NCBI GenBank assembly: GCA_021792045.1
Contig: JAJYVJ010000040.1
Location: 1 to 13,400, forward strand
DNA length: 13,400 nucleotides
Source: Thermoplasmata archaeon
GTDB taxonomy: Archaea > Thermoplasmatota > Thermoplasmata > Thermoplasmatales > Thermoplasmataceae
Direction of reading: 5' to 3'
Made by a program: the position numbers and the translations under genes
The notes under the pieces: model-generated
Databases searched by the model: none
What the model was told of the DNA's origin: nothing
Seen by the model: only the letters and a program-made list of their open reading frames with translations
In this document: piece by piece, positions 7,249 to 13,400 of the stretch
How positions within the stretch are numbered: position 1 is the first letter of the stretch
How the letters are laid out: every line of letters begins with the position of its first letter

Positions 7249-8052
7249 CTAACGTCGTTGCACTCCGGGAACGCTCTCTGGAATATAAACACTCATCGCT
7301 CCGTCAACAAGAATTGAGGCCCCACTAATATATGAAGCTTCCCTTGCCGCAAGAAATGCAAACACATTTGCAACTTCTTGCGGCAACCCCTGTCTTTTCA
7401 TGGGAGTCATCCTTCCCCACTCGTCGAGTTTGGCTTGGATTTTCTTATCGTCATCTCCGACTTCTTCTTTGGCTTCCCTAATCTGTAAGGGGGTAATTAT
7501 AGGGCCTGGACAGACAGCATTCGACCTGATCTTTGGAGCATAGTTCACAGCAACACTTCTCATGAGTCCTAAAACACCATGCTTTGCGGTAACGTATGCG
7601 GTATCTTTCTGTTGTACCATAAAAGATTGCACTGATGCGGTGTAAGCTATACTTGGGTAGTCTGACTTCAAGAGATAAGGGACTGAGTATTTTGTTATGA
7701 GAAACGCCCCTTTCAAGTCAACACCGATTATTTGATCCCATTTTTCCTCCGGAATATCGTGCTCATAATAGTAATGCTCGACACCGGCATTGCTAATGAC
7801 CGCGTCTATAGAGTTTTCCTGATCTCCTATCTTCTTTAGGGACTTTTTGACATCATCAGATGATGAAACATCGCATTCGATGTAACCAGAAAAATTATTA
7901 GTGGGCGGAGAAACATCAAGGTTATAAACTGTGCATCCTTCCCTGATAAACCTTTCAACAGTTGCTTTGCCAATCCCTGATGAACCTCCTGTAACTACAA
8001 CAGTTTTTCCCGCAAGGTCCATATACATAGGATCAGTTTTCAAGTTTTTCAC
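7249..8052 (-). CDS. SDR-family aldose (aldohexose) dehydrogenase, AldT-like
   Basis: 267 residues of a classical short-chain dehydrogenase that would oxidise an aldose at C1 to the lactone with NAD(P)+. The Rossmann glycine motif TGGSSGIG lies at 21-28, the NAG motif at 88-90, catalytic Ser at about 130 (TASVQS), Y143 and K147 (YVTAKHG). D46 at the end of beta-2 (YNLDVS) usually favours NAD+ over NADP+. The pattern of SVQ, YVT(A/S)KH, NAVCP and the FLAAREASYISG tail closely resembles Thermoplasma acidophilum D-aldohexose dehydrogenase AldT from memory. The GTG start at 8052 is chosen because GGTGA lies 5 bases before it. It overlaps the transporter gene by 20 bases, so translation is coupled. 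ATG codons at 8028 and 8022 would also fit the AldT N-terminus but have no ribosome site. Confidence 0.85.
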   Translation of the reverse strand: MKNLKTDPMYMDLAGKTVVVTGGSSGIGKATVERFIREGCTVYNLDVSPPTNNFSGYIECDVSSSDDVKKSLKKIGDQENSIDAVISNAGVEHYYYEHDIPEEKWDQIIGVDLKGAFLITKYSVPYLLKSDYPSIAYTASVQSFMVQQKDTAYVTAKHGVLGLMRSVAVNYAPKIRSNAVCPGPIITPLQIREAKEEVGDDDKKIQAKLDEWGRMTPMKRQGLPQEVANVFAFLAAREASYISGASILVDGAMSVYIPESVPGVQRR

Positions 8053-9541
8053 TTAGTTCACCTTCCTTCTTGGTAGATTCCACTTTTTGGAAATTGACTT
8101 CCGTATTGGCTTCCGTTGCAAGATAATACACAGTGCTCCCCCCCAGAGAATTGGTTTTTGCTTTGTAGAAGACGTATATTGCGATGACGCCTACAAGGAT
8201 AAGGGCTATCAAGACAAATGCAAAGTAGGGTTCAAGCAGATCACTCACTATTCCAGAGTAGAATGCATAGCCAAAAACGAGAACCCCAGCTGCAGGTGTG
8301 ACTATTGAAGTAATAATAAACCTCATGCGCGATTCCTTGATTTTGTTCTTCTTGATGTAGAATCCAAGGGAGATATCGGGTATGAAATGGTGGAAGTACC
8401 ACATTATTGTTGCTGTTGTGAATGGTGCAAATCCAAGATAGAACATTGTAGTTTCGTTGTAACCGTAAACAGAGAAAAGAACAATACTAGTGATTATGAT
8501 TATACTAAGTACAATTAAATAGTTCACAAAAGCAGCGTTTTGTGGTATCTGCCTCTTGGGATGAAGTCGCTTGAGCCAATTGCTTTTTATAAAATTATCC
8601 CTAGCCATTGCGTAAAGTAACCTCGCATGTGCACCTGAACCTCCCATAATTGATGTATAGTATATTGGAATAAACAAAGCCCAAAATACGAATAATCCCA
8701 GAGTACCGAAATATTTCCCATATGCGGCCAGAAGGGGTATTGGAGACACTTCAACGGCACTGATGTTAGAAATAGCAACGAGTTCTGAGTATATGCTTAC
8801 TGTACCGATGACTACTGTCAAGACAAGCGCTATAATAATAGATCTCCACACAGTTTTCCTTGCCTCTATCCCTTCTTCTGAATAGAATAGTGGGTTCCCA
8901 TAGCCAATAAATGTCAAGAATCCGGCAATAGACGCTCCAAGTGCTATGCCGCTAAAACCGCCAGTCCCAGATGATGGATTAAGGTAAACTAGTGAGTTAT
9001 AATGGGTTGTTGAAATGACGTATATGGCACTGCCCAGAACTAACAGGGTCTGAAATATAATACTGAAAAAGATGATTTTTGTTCCTAAGGATACATCCGT
9101 ACTCGCCCCAACGAACATGGCTGTGGCCGTCACTATTGCAACAATATAGAATACCCACTCTGGAAGCATTGTACCAGTAATTATGTTGTAGCCCACAATC
9201 ATAAGCATCCCCGTAATGAGCGAGTTCCCTACTTGCCAAAAGTTGTAATAGAAATAATTTAACAATGCCGTATATTTTCCTACAGCTTTTCCAAATCCTA
9301 GTTCAGCAAGTCCATAATAGCCTCCCGTAAATTTCACTAATCTTGTATATTCTAAAATGGGCAGACTTACCAAAAACACAACAGCGACTCCTAGAATACC
9401 AACGTAAATAGCCGCACGTCCTGCTGTACTAATGAAGCCTCCAGCAGTTGCATACGCGTATCCGTAAAGAAATACTCCTGCCATGCCCAGTGAAACCATT
9501 CTCCAGAGACTAACTTTATTCTTTCCCAAACCACTTCCCAT
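8033..9541 (-). CDS. APC-superfamily transporter, first gene of the sugar operon
   Basis: About 502 residues with roughly 12 hydrophobic helices. The first begins with VSLGMAGVFLYGYAYATAGG, a glycine-rich unwound helix like the TM1 of amino acid-polyamine-organocation permeases. The loop SEEGIEARKTVWRSI after the Gly-rich sixth helix, and the later SGAHARLLYAMARDNF, are typical of the APC core. The hydrophilic C-terminal tail of about 40 residues is cytoplasmic. The ATG at 9541 is preferred to the one at 9574: the TATA box at 9579-9588 lies too close to 9574 and would place the RNA start downstream of it, and the extra residues are not part of the family N-terminus. APC proteins usually carry amino acids, so its place in a sugar cluster suggests import of a sugar, sugar acid or amino sugar. 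The substrate is unknown. Confidence 0.85.
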   Translation of the reverse strand: MGSGLGKNKVSLWRMVSLGMAGVFLYGYAYATAGGFISTAGRAAIYVGILGVAVVFLVSLPILEYTRLVKFTGGYYGLAELGFGKAVGKYTALLNYFYYNFWQVGNSLITGMLMIVGYNIITGTMLPEWVFYIVAIVTATAMFVGASTDVSLGTKIIFFSIIFQTLLVLGSAIYVISTTHYNSLVYLNPSSGTGGFSGIALGASIAGFLTFIGYGNPLFYSEEGIEARKTVWRSIIIALVLTVVIGTVSIYSELVAISNISAVEVSPIPLLAAYGKYFGTLGLFVFWALFIPIYYTSIMGGSGAHARLLYAMARDNFIKSNWLKRLHPKRQIPQNAAFVNYLIVLSIIIITSIVLFSVYGYNETTMFYLGFAPFTTATIMWYFHHFIPDISLGFYIKKNKIKESRMRFIITSIVTPAAGVLVFGYAFYSGIVSDLLEPYFAFVLIALILVGVIAIYVFYKAKTNSLGGSTVYYLATEANTEVNFQKVESTKKEGELSEKLEN

Positions 9542-9578
9542 CAAACCAACGACACCCCAAGTAAGAATAAACATGCGG

Positions 9579-9588
9579 ATATATAAAT
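9579..9588 (-). promoter_or_regulatory. TATA box of the transporter operon
   Basis: Read on the - strand this is ATTTATATAT. It would start transcription near 9558, giving a leader of about 15-20 bases before ATG 9541. It drives the transporter, dehydrogenase, mutarotase-like and dehydratase genes. Confidence 0.5.
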
Positions 9589-9592
9589 CTAG

Positions 9593-9610
9593 AAGTTAAG
9601 ATTTTAACTT
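9593..9610. promoter_or_regulatory. 18-base dyad next to the transporter TATA box, candidate operator
   Basis: AAGTTAA (9593-9599) and TTAACTT (9604-9610) are perfect inverted 7-mers around a 4-base spacer. The dyad sits immediately upstream of the TATA box, where the BRE element and an activator would bind. It is a natural candidate site for the HTH-10 regulator encoded just upstream. No second copy was seen in the divergent spacer at 10372-10453. Confidence 0.45.
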
Positions 9611-9650
9611 TGAGAAATGCCGCGAACTAATGGTCAAGGAAAATCACGGA

Positions 9651-9656
9651 AAAATA
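9651..9656 (-). terminator. Weak T-run after the regulator gene
   Basis: On the - strand, a stretch ATTTTT follows the regulator stop by about 16 bases and precedes the operon promoter. It may end the regulator transcript, but it is a short run with no hairpin. Confidence 0.25.
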
Positions 9657-9672
9657 GCTAAAGCATCAACAC

Positions 9673-10365
9673 TTATCTATCTCCGTATATTACAGGGGCG
9701 GAACGATCCATGAAAATCTTCTTTTCTGCGTTTCGTATATACCGATCCGTTGCAACTATTGAAATGTTCAATTTTTCCGCAAGATCCTTGAGATGACACT
9801 TTTTTGGATTTTCAAAATATCCAGAAGAAACAGCAAGCTTGAAGACATCTTCCTCTCTTTTTGAAAGAATGTGATTCAGAAGGTGGATGTCCTCGCGTAT
9901 ATCATACTTACTTACGATTTGTACTTTCCCTAGTTCACTAAGAGTGTCCATTATTTTACTTATTTCAATTACGTTCAATGTTACCGTGATATCATCTATC
10001 CCACGATAGGATTCTTCGTGGTAATTAAACACTCTGAGAGATTGTAATAAAGCAAAAGGAGAATCTCCTTGTTTTTCAACGAAGGACACAATCATGTTAT
10101 GGTCTTTCAATGACCAAGACTGTATTGACTGCAAGGACGAGTTTTTCTTCATTTGTTGCAATACATCATTAGCGACACTATTTGACCTTATAGGATGGAA
10201 GATTTCAACTGTGAATAAAGAATGTCCTAAGCTGAGGGGGACGGATGAAATAAGTGTCATTATCACATTTTCGGGATGCACTAAACTGAAATTCGATTTG
10301 CAGTTGAAGTGACTCAACTTCAATCGTACTTTGAAAATTCCAACGGAATCTTCTAAATTGCTCAT
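9673..10365 (-). CDS. HTH-10 (bacterio-opsin activator type) transcription regulator
   Basis: About 230 residues from ATG 10365. The C-terminal HTH-10 domain lies at about 166-218: LSKREEDVFKLAVSSGYF, then LKDLAEKLNIS and the recognition helix VATDRYIRNAEKKIF. This follows the bacterio-opsin activator pattern of L(T/S)xRQxxVLxxAxxxGYF. The N-terminal 160 residues are a mixed alpha/beta sensor region without a recognised name; it has a repeated look, with two stretches of similar strand-helix-strand order. It is not a PAS or GAF domain by eye. The GTG at 10371 is an alternative start, but ATG 10365 lies about 25 bases downstream of a TATA box, so the mRNA is probably leaderless. Its position between the sugar operon and the divergent aldolase suggests that it controls both. 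Confidence 0.78.
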   Translation of the reverse strand: MSNLEDSVGIFKVRLKLSHFNCKSNFSLVHPENVIMTLISSVPLSLGHSLFTVEIFHPIRSNSVANDVLQQMKKNSSLQSIQSWSLKDHNMIVSFVEKQGDSPFALLQSLRVFNYHEESYRGIDDITVTLNVIEISKIMDTLSELGKVQIVSKYDIREDIHLLNHILSKREEDVFKLAVSSGYFENPKKCHLKDLAEKLNISIVATDRYIRNAEKKIFMDRSAPVIYGDR

Positions 10366-10384
10366 GTGCACTGTAAAGCGAATG

Positions 10385-10393
10385 CTTATAGAT
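10385..10393 (-). promoter_or_regulatory. TATA box of the regulator gene
   Basis: On the - strand this reads ATCTATAAG, centred about 25 bases before ATG 10365. That spacing predicts a leaderless transcript. Confidence 0.5.
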
Positions 10394-10424
10394 AATACTT
10401 ATTACACTGTCATAATGTACGAAA

Positions 10425-10437
10425 TTTCTAATACATA
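10425..10437 (+). promoter_or_regulatory. TATA-like element of the aldolase gene
   Basis: TTTCTAATACATA lies about 23 bases before the ATG at 10454, giving a short or absent leader. The 82-base spacer is shared with the divergent regulator promoter. TATTACA (10400-10406) and TGTAATA (10440-10446) are inverted copies flanking this element and may be regulatory. Confidence 0.35.
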
Positions 10438-10453
10438 CTTGTAATATTTAATT

Positions 10454-11353
10454 ATGAATGAACTTAGTGGCATTATAACTCCAGCAATTTCCCCATTCAA
10501 TGGCGATGAGCTAAAAGAGCCAGCCATCGAAAAACTAATGGTTCATCTTCACCAAATCGGTGTATCCGGGGTATTTCCAATGGGAAGTAACGGTTCCTCT
10601 CCATTTATTTCAAATAAAATGCATAAGAGAATCCTTGAAGTGTTTTCAAAATACAGAAGTAAAGATGAATATTTCGTGCCCGGTGTTGGGAAAAATAACA
10701 TAGAAGATACGTTAGAACTATCAGAATTTGCAGCCGATATTAATTCAGACGCAATTGTTGTCGTAACACCATATTATCTAAAAGTGAGTCAGAAATCCAT
10801 CTATTCCTACTTCGACCGCATCGTTGGGAAGGTGGATTTACCAGTAATACTTTATAACATTCCTCAACTTACAGGAAATACGATAAGACCTGAAACTGTT
10901 CTCCAACTTTCTGAGAATTATTCAAATATAGTAGGCATAAAAGATTCGAGCGGAGACCTTACTCTGTTTCAAGACTATTTACTTAACCTTCCTAAAAAGA
11001 TAAAAGTGTTTCAGGGGCAAGACGAACTCTTACTCCCCTCACTTGTATTAGGGGCTGCAGGAGGTGTTTGTGGCTCCACAAATTTTATAGACCTAGCTAC
11101 AAAAGTTATGAAATCATTCAAAGATAGTGATATACGATCTGCAGCGAGAATACAACGAAAGCTGAGTATGTTGAAGAGCTATCTCAACACTAAGTCTTTT
11201 CCTCAGGTTTACTCATTTCTTTTTCATAAACTCATACTCAAACAAGACATCACTGGGACACCTGCAATGCTAGATCCGTTGGAGCAGTCCGAGATGGGAG
11301 AAATATACCATAACGTTACAAGGATACTTGATCAAAAAGTTGAAATCTTTTGA
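10454..11353 (+). CDS. 2-keto-3-deoxy sugar-acid aldolase (DHDPS/NAL/KDG aldolase family)
   Basis: 299 residues of a TIM-barrel class I aldolase. It should cleave a 2-keto-3-deoxy sugar acid to pyruvate and an aldehyde (glyceraldehyde for a hexonate). K163 (GIKDSSGD) is the Schiff-base lysine and Y134 (LYNIPQLTG) the catalytic tyrosine. GSNGSS at 44-49 replaces the usual GTTGE/GTTGL loop that binds the pyruvate carboxylate; the Ser and Asn may still bind it, but this is unusual. TPYYLK (105-110) is conserved in the family. Dihydrodipicolinate synthase or N-acetylneuraminate lyase are formally possible, but the neighbours favour a KDG-type role. It is divergent from the regulator and appears to be transcribed alone. 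Confidence 0.85.
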   Translation: MNELSGIITPAISPFNGDELKEPAIEKLMVHLHQIGVSGVFPMGSNGSSPFISNKMHKRILEVFSKYRSKDEYFVPGVGKNNIEDTLELSEFAADINSDAIVVVTPYYLKVSQKSIYSYFDRIVGKVDLPVILYNIPQLTGNTIRPETVLQLSENYSNIVGIKDSSGDLTLFQDYLLNLPKKIKVFQGQDELLLPSLVLGAAGGVCGSTNFIDLATKVMKSFKDSDIRSAARIQRKLSMLKSYLNTKSFPQVYSFLFHKLILKQDITGTPAMLDPLEQSEMGEIYHNVTRILDQKVEIF

Positions 11354-11412
11354 ACTTGAGTTCCGCAAAAACTAATATGGAAAATATACACTGGACTCCC
11401 TATTTTCTCTCT

Positions 11413-11886
11413 TCAATGATATTTTCGACCATGTTTTAGCAGTGCACTAGTCAGTATCTGATCCAGCACCTTAAATTCAAGCTCGTTGAGTATGCCCATT
11501 GCCTCATCAGATTCAGATCTGTACACGATGCTGATTTGAGATATCATCGGAATTGCATTTATTTGCTCCAATATCTCGACTCTCCTATCTATTAACAGAT
11601 GCGACTTCGTCCTACCATTAATTATCCCTGATATCAGGGGGCGTAATGCACATAAGTAAACATGGGCTTTTGTCCTCGCGGATCTTCTGTGATATATCGG
11701 TTTTATATCCAGGAACGATTTTATTGCCTGGGAGTTCTCTCTTTTGATTCCGAACGATACCGTGAAGAGTTTGCAGATCTTACAGATTACGAGTGGGATA
11801 ATCTCGCTTTTAACCAATACTTTGAGCACTGCTTCGGACGATTCAGATAAATCAATTGATTTCGACCCGAACCTCACTAAGGACAT
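11413..11886 (-). pseudogene. Decayed C-terminal fragment of an IS4/IS1634-like transposase
   Basis: An open frame of 157 residues. Residues about 55-112 look like the C-terminal end of IS1634/IS4-type DDE transposases: IKSFLDIKPIYHRR, then the RTKAHVYLC motif, and later RRVEILEQINAI. In intact proteins the block reads roughly LxIRPIYHxxxxRIxAHxxLCxLA after the catalytic Glu. Here the first 50 residues do not look related and no DDE residues are present, so only a fragment remains. Frames upstream on the same strand (11887-12000) break quickly. No terminal inverted repeats were found. An unrelated hypothetical protein is the alternative. Confidence 0.5.
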
Positions 11887-12054
11887 TCTATTTCAGAGCA
11901 GAGGTTTAGATTTCAATTATTGTTCCGCATTCATTGGATATTCGGCATTGCATTACGCTCATATGAGTGGAATGATTTTACCAGAATTAGTAGTGAGTTT
12001 TTAAGGCATCCTTTTTTCTCGCGAAGTTTTTTTAAACACGCCTTCAGAAATAGT

Positions 12055-12243
12055 TCAGATAAGCCATGATTTCAATGTCTTCTCGAAAGATTTGTTTTTT
12101 ATTATATCACCTGAACACTTTCTGAGTGCATTCTCAATTTTATTTTCACTAACGGGATAAAAGGTCTTAATTTGTATCCAAGAAGTATAAGCATCAAATA
12201 TATGATAACTTCTAAAGGTGGGTATTAACGTAGCCGATAGAGA
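12055..12243 (-). pseudogene. Start-less open fragment, probable gene relic
   Basis: A frame of 62 codons runs from just after a TAG to a TGA with no plausible ATG, GTG or TTG start; the only TTG is near the end. The composition looks protein-like rather than random: TFYPVSENKIENALRKC, then IIKNKSFEKTLKSW at the C-terminus. It may be the tail of a mobile-element protein whose N-terminus is lost, or of a gene replaced by the AbiV-like one. I do not recognise the family, and chance is possible. Confidence 0.3.
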
Positions 12244-12271
12244 CTATAACCCAGGGTGAAGTCCTTTTTCG

Positions 12272-12282
12272 ATAATTTAATG
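12272..12282 (+). promoter_or_regulatory. TATA-like box of the AbiV-like gene
   Basis: The A+T-rich stretch ATAATTTAATG is centred about 28 bases before ATG 12305, which fits a near-leaderless transcript. No Shine-Dalgarno sequence is present. Confidence 0.4.
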
Positions 12283-12304
12283 AATATGGAGACAGTATGT
12301 AGAT

Positions 12305-13051
12305 ATGGTCTGTGAAGCTACACCGGAAGGTCTTAAACTGTGTATAGAAAACTCCTACAGGCTACTTAAAGATGCGTGTGTAGGGGGTCTGTCCGCTCCA
12401 ACAGTTGGGGCTCTTCTTGAACTCGGTTTGGAGGAATCTGCAAAAAGCTTCTTGATTTTCTCCTGCTTATTAAAAACTCAGACGAAAGGAAGACAAAAAC
12501 ATGAAAACTCCAGTCCCTTTGATTCAGATATCAAGGAAAATATTGAGGACTTTCTTGACAAAATTGACTGCCCAAGCGCACTCAAAAAGGCATTCTACAA
12601 CCATGAAGTAAAGATTGAAACAATAAGAAACCTCGGGATCCTCCTTAAATGTGTAATACCAAATTATGATTGGAACAAAGATATAACAATTGAATTTTTA
12701 AAAAATCAGAATCCAACAATTAATGAAAATATCTTCGAGAAACTTTTGAATCAACCAGAAGCGATAAATACAGGTGAAAAATTTGCGTATGAACTTTTTG
12801 AATCTATGATAGATTTGTCAGACGCTATTAAGGAAAACGGGATATACTTGAACTGTAATACCTCGATTTTCGTTTTCCCAAAAATAGAAAAAGAAACTAT
12901 TACGAAGATGGCTGATTCTCTATATTCTATCATATATGCATTAACGATATCTGTACGATTGTTTGGCGAAGAGCGGTCTCTTTGGCCAGAAATTATCAAT
13001 TTTTACCCAAAAATAGGCGATTTAAAAAGACGAATGGACGAGCCTACTTAG
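12305..13051 (+). CDS. AbiV-family (HEPN-like) abortive infection protein
   Basis: 248 residues, mostly helical. The first helix pair fits the AbiV pattern: IENSYRLLKDA (14-24) and LLELGLEESAKSFLIF (37-52), equivalent to the ENAxxLLxDA ... AxEExGKA signature. NHEVKIETI (99-107) carries the conserved His (H100) and Lys (K103) seen in the family. IYLNCNTSIFVFPKI (180-194), followed by a helical C-terminus, also fits. In lactococci AbiV blocks phage translation; the Pfam family is placed among HEPN proteins. No clear RxxxxH ribonuclease motif is visible, so nuclease activity is doubtful. It lies beside transposase and gene relics with its own promoter. It is likely a defence gene acquired by transfer, but that role is inferred. 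Confidence 0.72.
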   Translation: MVCEATPEGLKLCIENSYRLLKDACVGGLSAPTVGALLELGLEESAKSFLIFSCLLKTQTKGRQKHENSSPFDSDIKENIEDFLDKIDCPSALKKAFYNHEVKIETIRNLGILLKCVIPNYDWNKDITIEFLKNQNPTINENIFEKLLNQPEAINTGEKFAYELFESMIDLSDAIKENGIYLNCNTSIFVFPKIEKETITKMADSLYSIIYALTISVRLFGEERSLWPEIINFYPKIGDLKRRMDEPT

Positions 13052-13195
13052 TAAAAGTTCCCTTGTTCGCACTATTTTATGTTCGCCATATCATTTGTTG
13101 TCTGACTAGCCCTGTTATCGTCGTGTAAATGAAAATATTAACGCCAAACTTTTTGGTCATCCAAGATTAAAATGAGCATCGGGTAATTGAGCACT

Positions 13196-13205
13196 TTGGC
13201 GCCAA
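13196..13205. repeat. Perfect 10-base palindrome in the 3' spacer
   Basis: TTGGCGCCAA is G+C-rich in an A+T-rich spacer and is followed by a T-run (13215-13220). A related sequence, CGCCAAA with TTTGG, forms a small hairpin at 13144-13156. It could be a terminator or protein site; the spacer between 13052 and 13298 holds no gene I can support. Confidence 0.3.
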
Positions 13206-13298
13206 GTTCGAGTAGTTTTTTATAAATGTAATATATCAATAAATAATGGATAATAGAATAAGGTGCAATTCATCTTACATTCCGCACTTTACAACACC

Positions 13299-13400
13299 CT
13301 ATTTTTTTATTTTCTCTGCAGCCGCCCTAACGCTGATCTTCTCCATTTCGGAAATTGTTTTTTTCACCCTTCTCATGTTGTTGATCCACTCTTCAATGAT
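13299..13400 (-). CDS. C-terminus of an unknown protein running off the right edge
   Basis: 33 codons and a TAG stop are visible, open to the window end. The peptide is helical and strongly charged (WINNMRRVKKTISEMEKI, then SVRAAAEKIKK), which looks like a genuine C-terminus. It is too short to identify. An opposing frame from ATG 13245 on the + strand is also open to the edge, but its hydrophobic Phe/Leu-rich product is what the complement of a Lys/Glu-rich gene gives. Confidence 0.5.
   Translation of the reverse strand: MIEEWINNMRRVKKTISEMEKISVRAAAEKIKK

Larger units (their letters stand above)
11887..12304. other. 418-base accessory spacer without an intact gene
   Basis: It separates the transposase relic from the AbiV-like gene. 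It is A+T-rich with T-runs at 12010-12017 and 12027-12033. It contains the gene relic at 12055-12243, listed separately, and the promoter of the following gene. No RNA gene or repeat array was seen. Confidence 0.5.

Noticed and set aside
9542..9574. Longer transporter start at ATG 9574
   Set aside because: The TATA box would place the RNA start inside this extension, and the family N-terminus begins near the ATG at 9541.
11409..11420. 12-base match CTCTTCAATGAT shared with 13389-13400 as a possible attachment or insertion-site repeat
   Set aside because: Short, with no extending homology, and the second copy lies inside a probable coding frame; likely chance.
11744..12004. 86-codon + strand frame opposite the transposase relic
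   Set aside because: It is antisense to a better-supported - strand frame, has no promoter or ribosome site, and its product resembles nothing known.
11354..12304. Terminal inverted repeats of an insertion sequence around the transposase relic
   Set aside because: No matching inverted ends were found by eye on either side.
13190..13220. Possible tRNA suggested by GTTCGAG
   Set aside because: No acceptor stem, D-arm or anticodon arm can be drawn around it.
1..13400. CRISPR array or other regularly spaced long repeats
   Set aside because: No repeated units of 20 bases or more at regular spacing were seen.

Overview
The window looks like chromosomal DNA of an acidophilic euryarchaeon of the Thermoplasmatales (Thermoplasma, Ferroplasma or Cuniculiplasma type). 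The grounds are a SecE-Spt5 pair next to an archaeal PUA protein, short or leaderless transcripts with TATA boxes about 25 bases before start codons, A+T-rich spacers, a bacterio-opsin-activator-type regulator, and a short-chain dehydrogenase that resembles, from memory, the Thermoplasma aldohexose dehydrogenase. The genus cannot be fixed by eye.

Region 1 (1-3383, + strand) is core information processing. It holds the end of a membrane protein, then secE, spt5, an unrecognised 467-residue protein and a PUA-domain RNA-binding protein. These last four are packed 2-13 bases apart and look like one operon. Spt5 carries an extra N-terminal beta-rich domain of about 130 residues.

Region 2 (3384-5067) holds a tyrosine recombinase with a C-terminal zinc ribbon. 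Its upstream spacer is rich in short ATGCC/GGCAT repeats, a perfect palindrome and a hairpin. The 3' part of the gene is clearly richer in G+C than its 5' part.

Region 3 (5068-11353) is a sugar-oxidation cluster. On the - strand a probable operon runs APC-type transporter, SDR aldose dehydrogenase, mutarotase-like protein and enolase-superfamily sugar-acid dehydratase. An HTH-10 regulator lies upstream on the same strand, and a DHDPS/KDG-aldolase-family gene is divergent from it. Together they spell a non-phosphorylative Entner-Doudoroff-like route: uptake, oxidation to lactone/aldonate, dehydration to a 2-keto-3-deoxy acid, and aldol cleavage. The sugar is not identifiable from sequence, and no lactonase or kinase is visible. 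An 18-base dyad sits beside the transporter TATA box.

Region 4 (11354-13400) is accessory DNA. It has a decayed transposase C-terminus, a 418-base spacer with a second gene relic, a complete AbiV-like (HEPN-type abortive infection) gene, and the C-terminus of an unknown - strand gene at the right edge. The best candidates for something undescribed are the archaeal AbiV-like gene, the sugar pathway with its regulator and operator, and the unknown 467-residue member of the spt5 operon.
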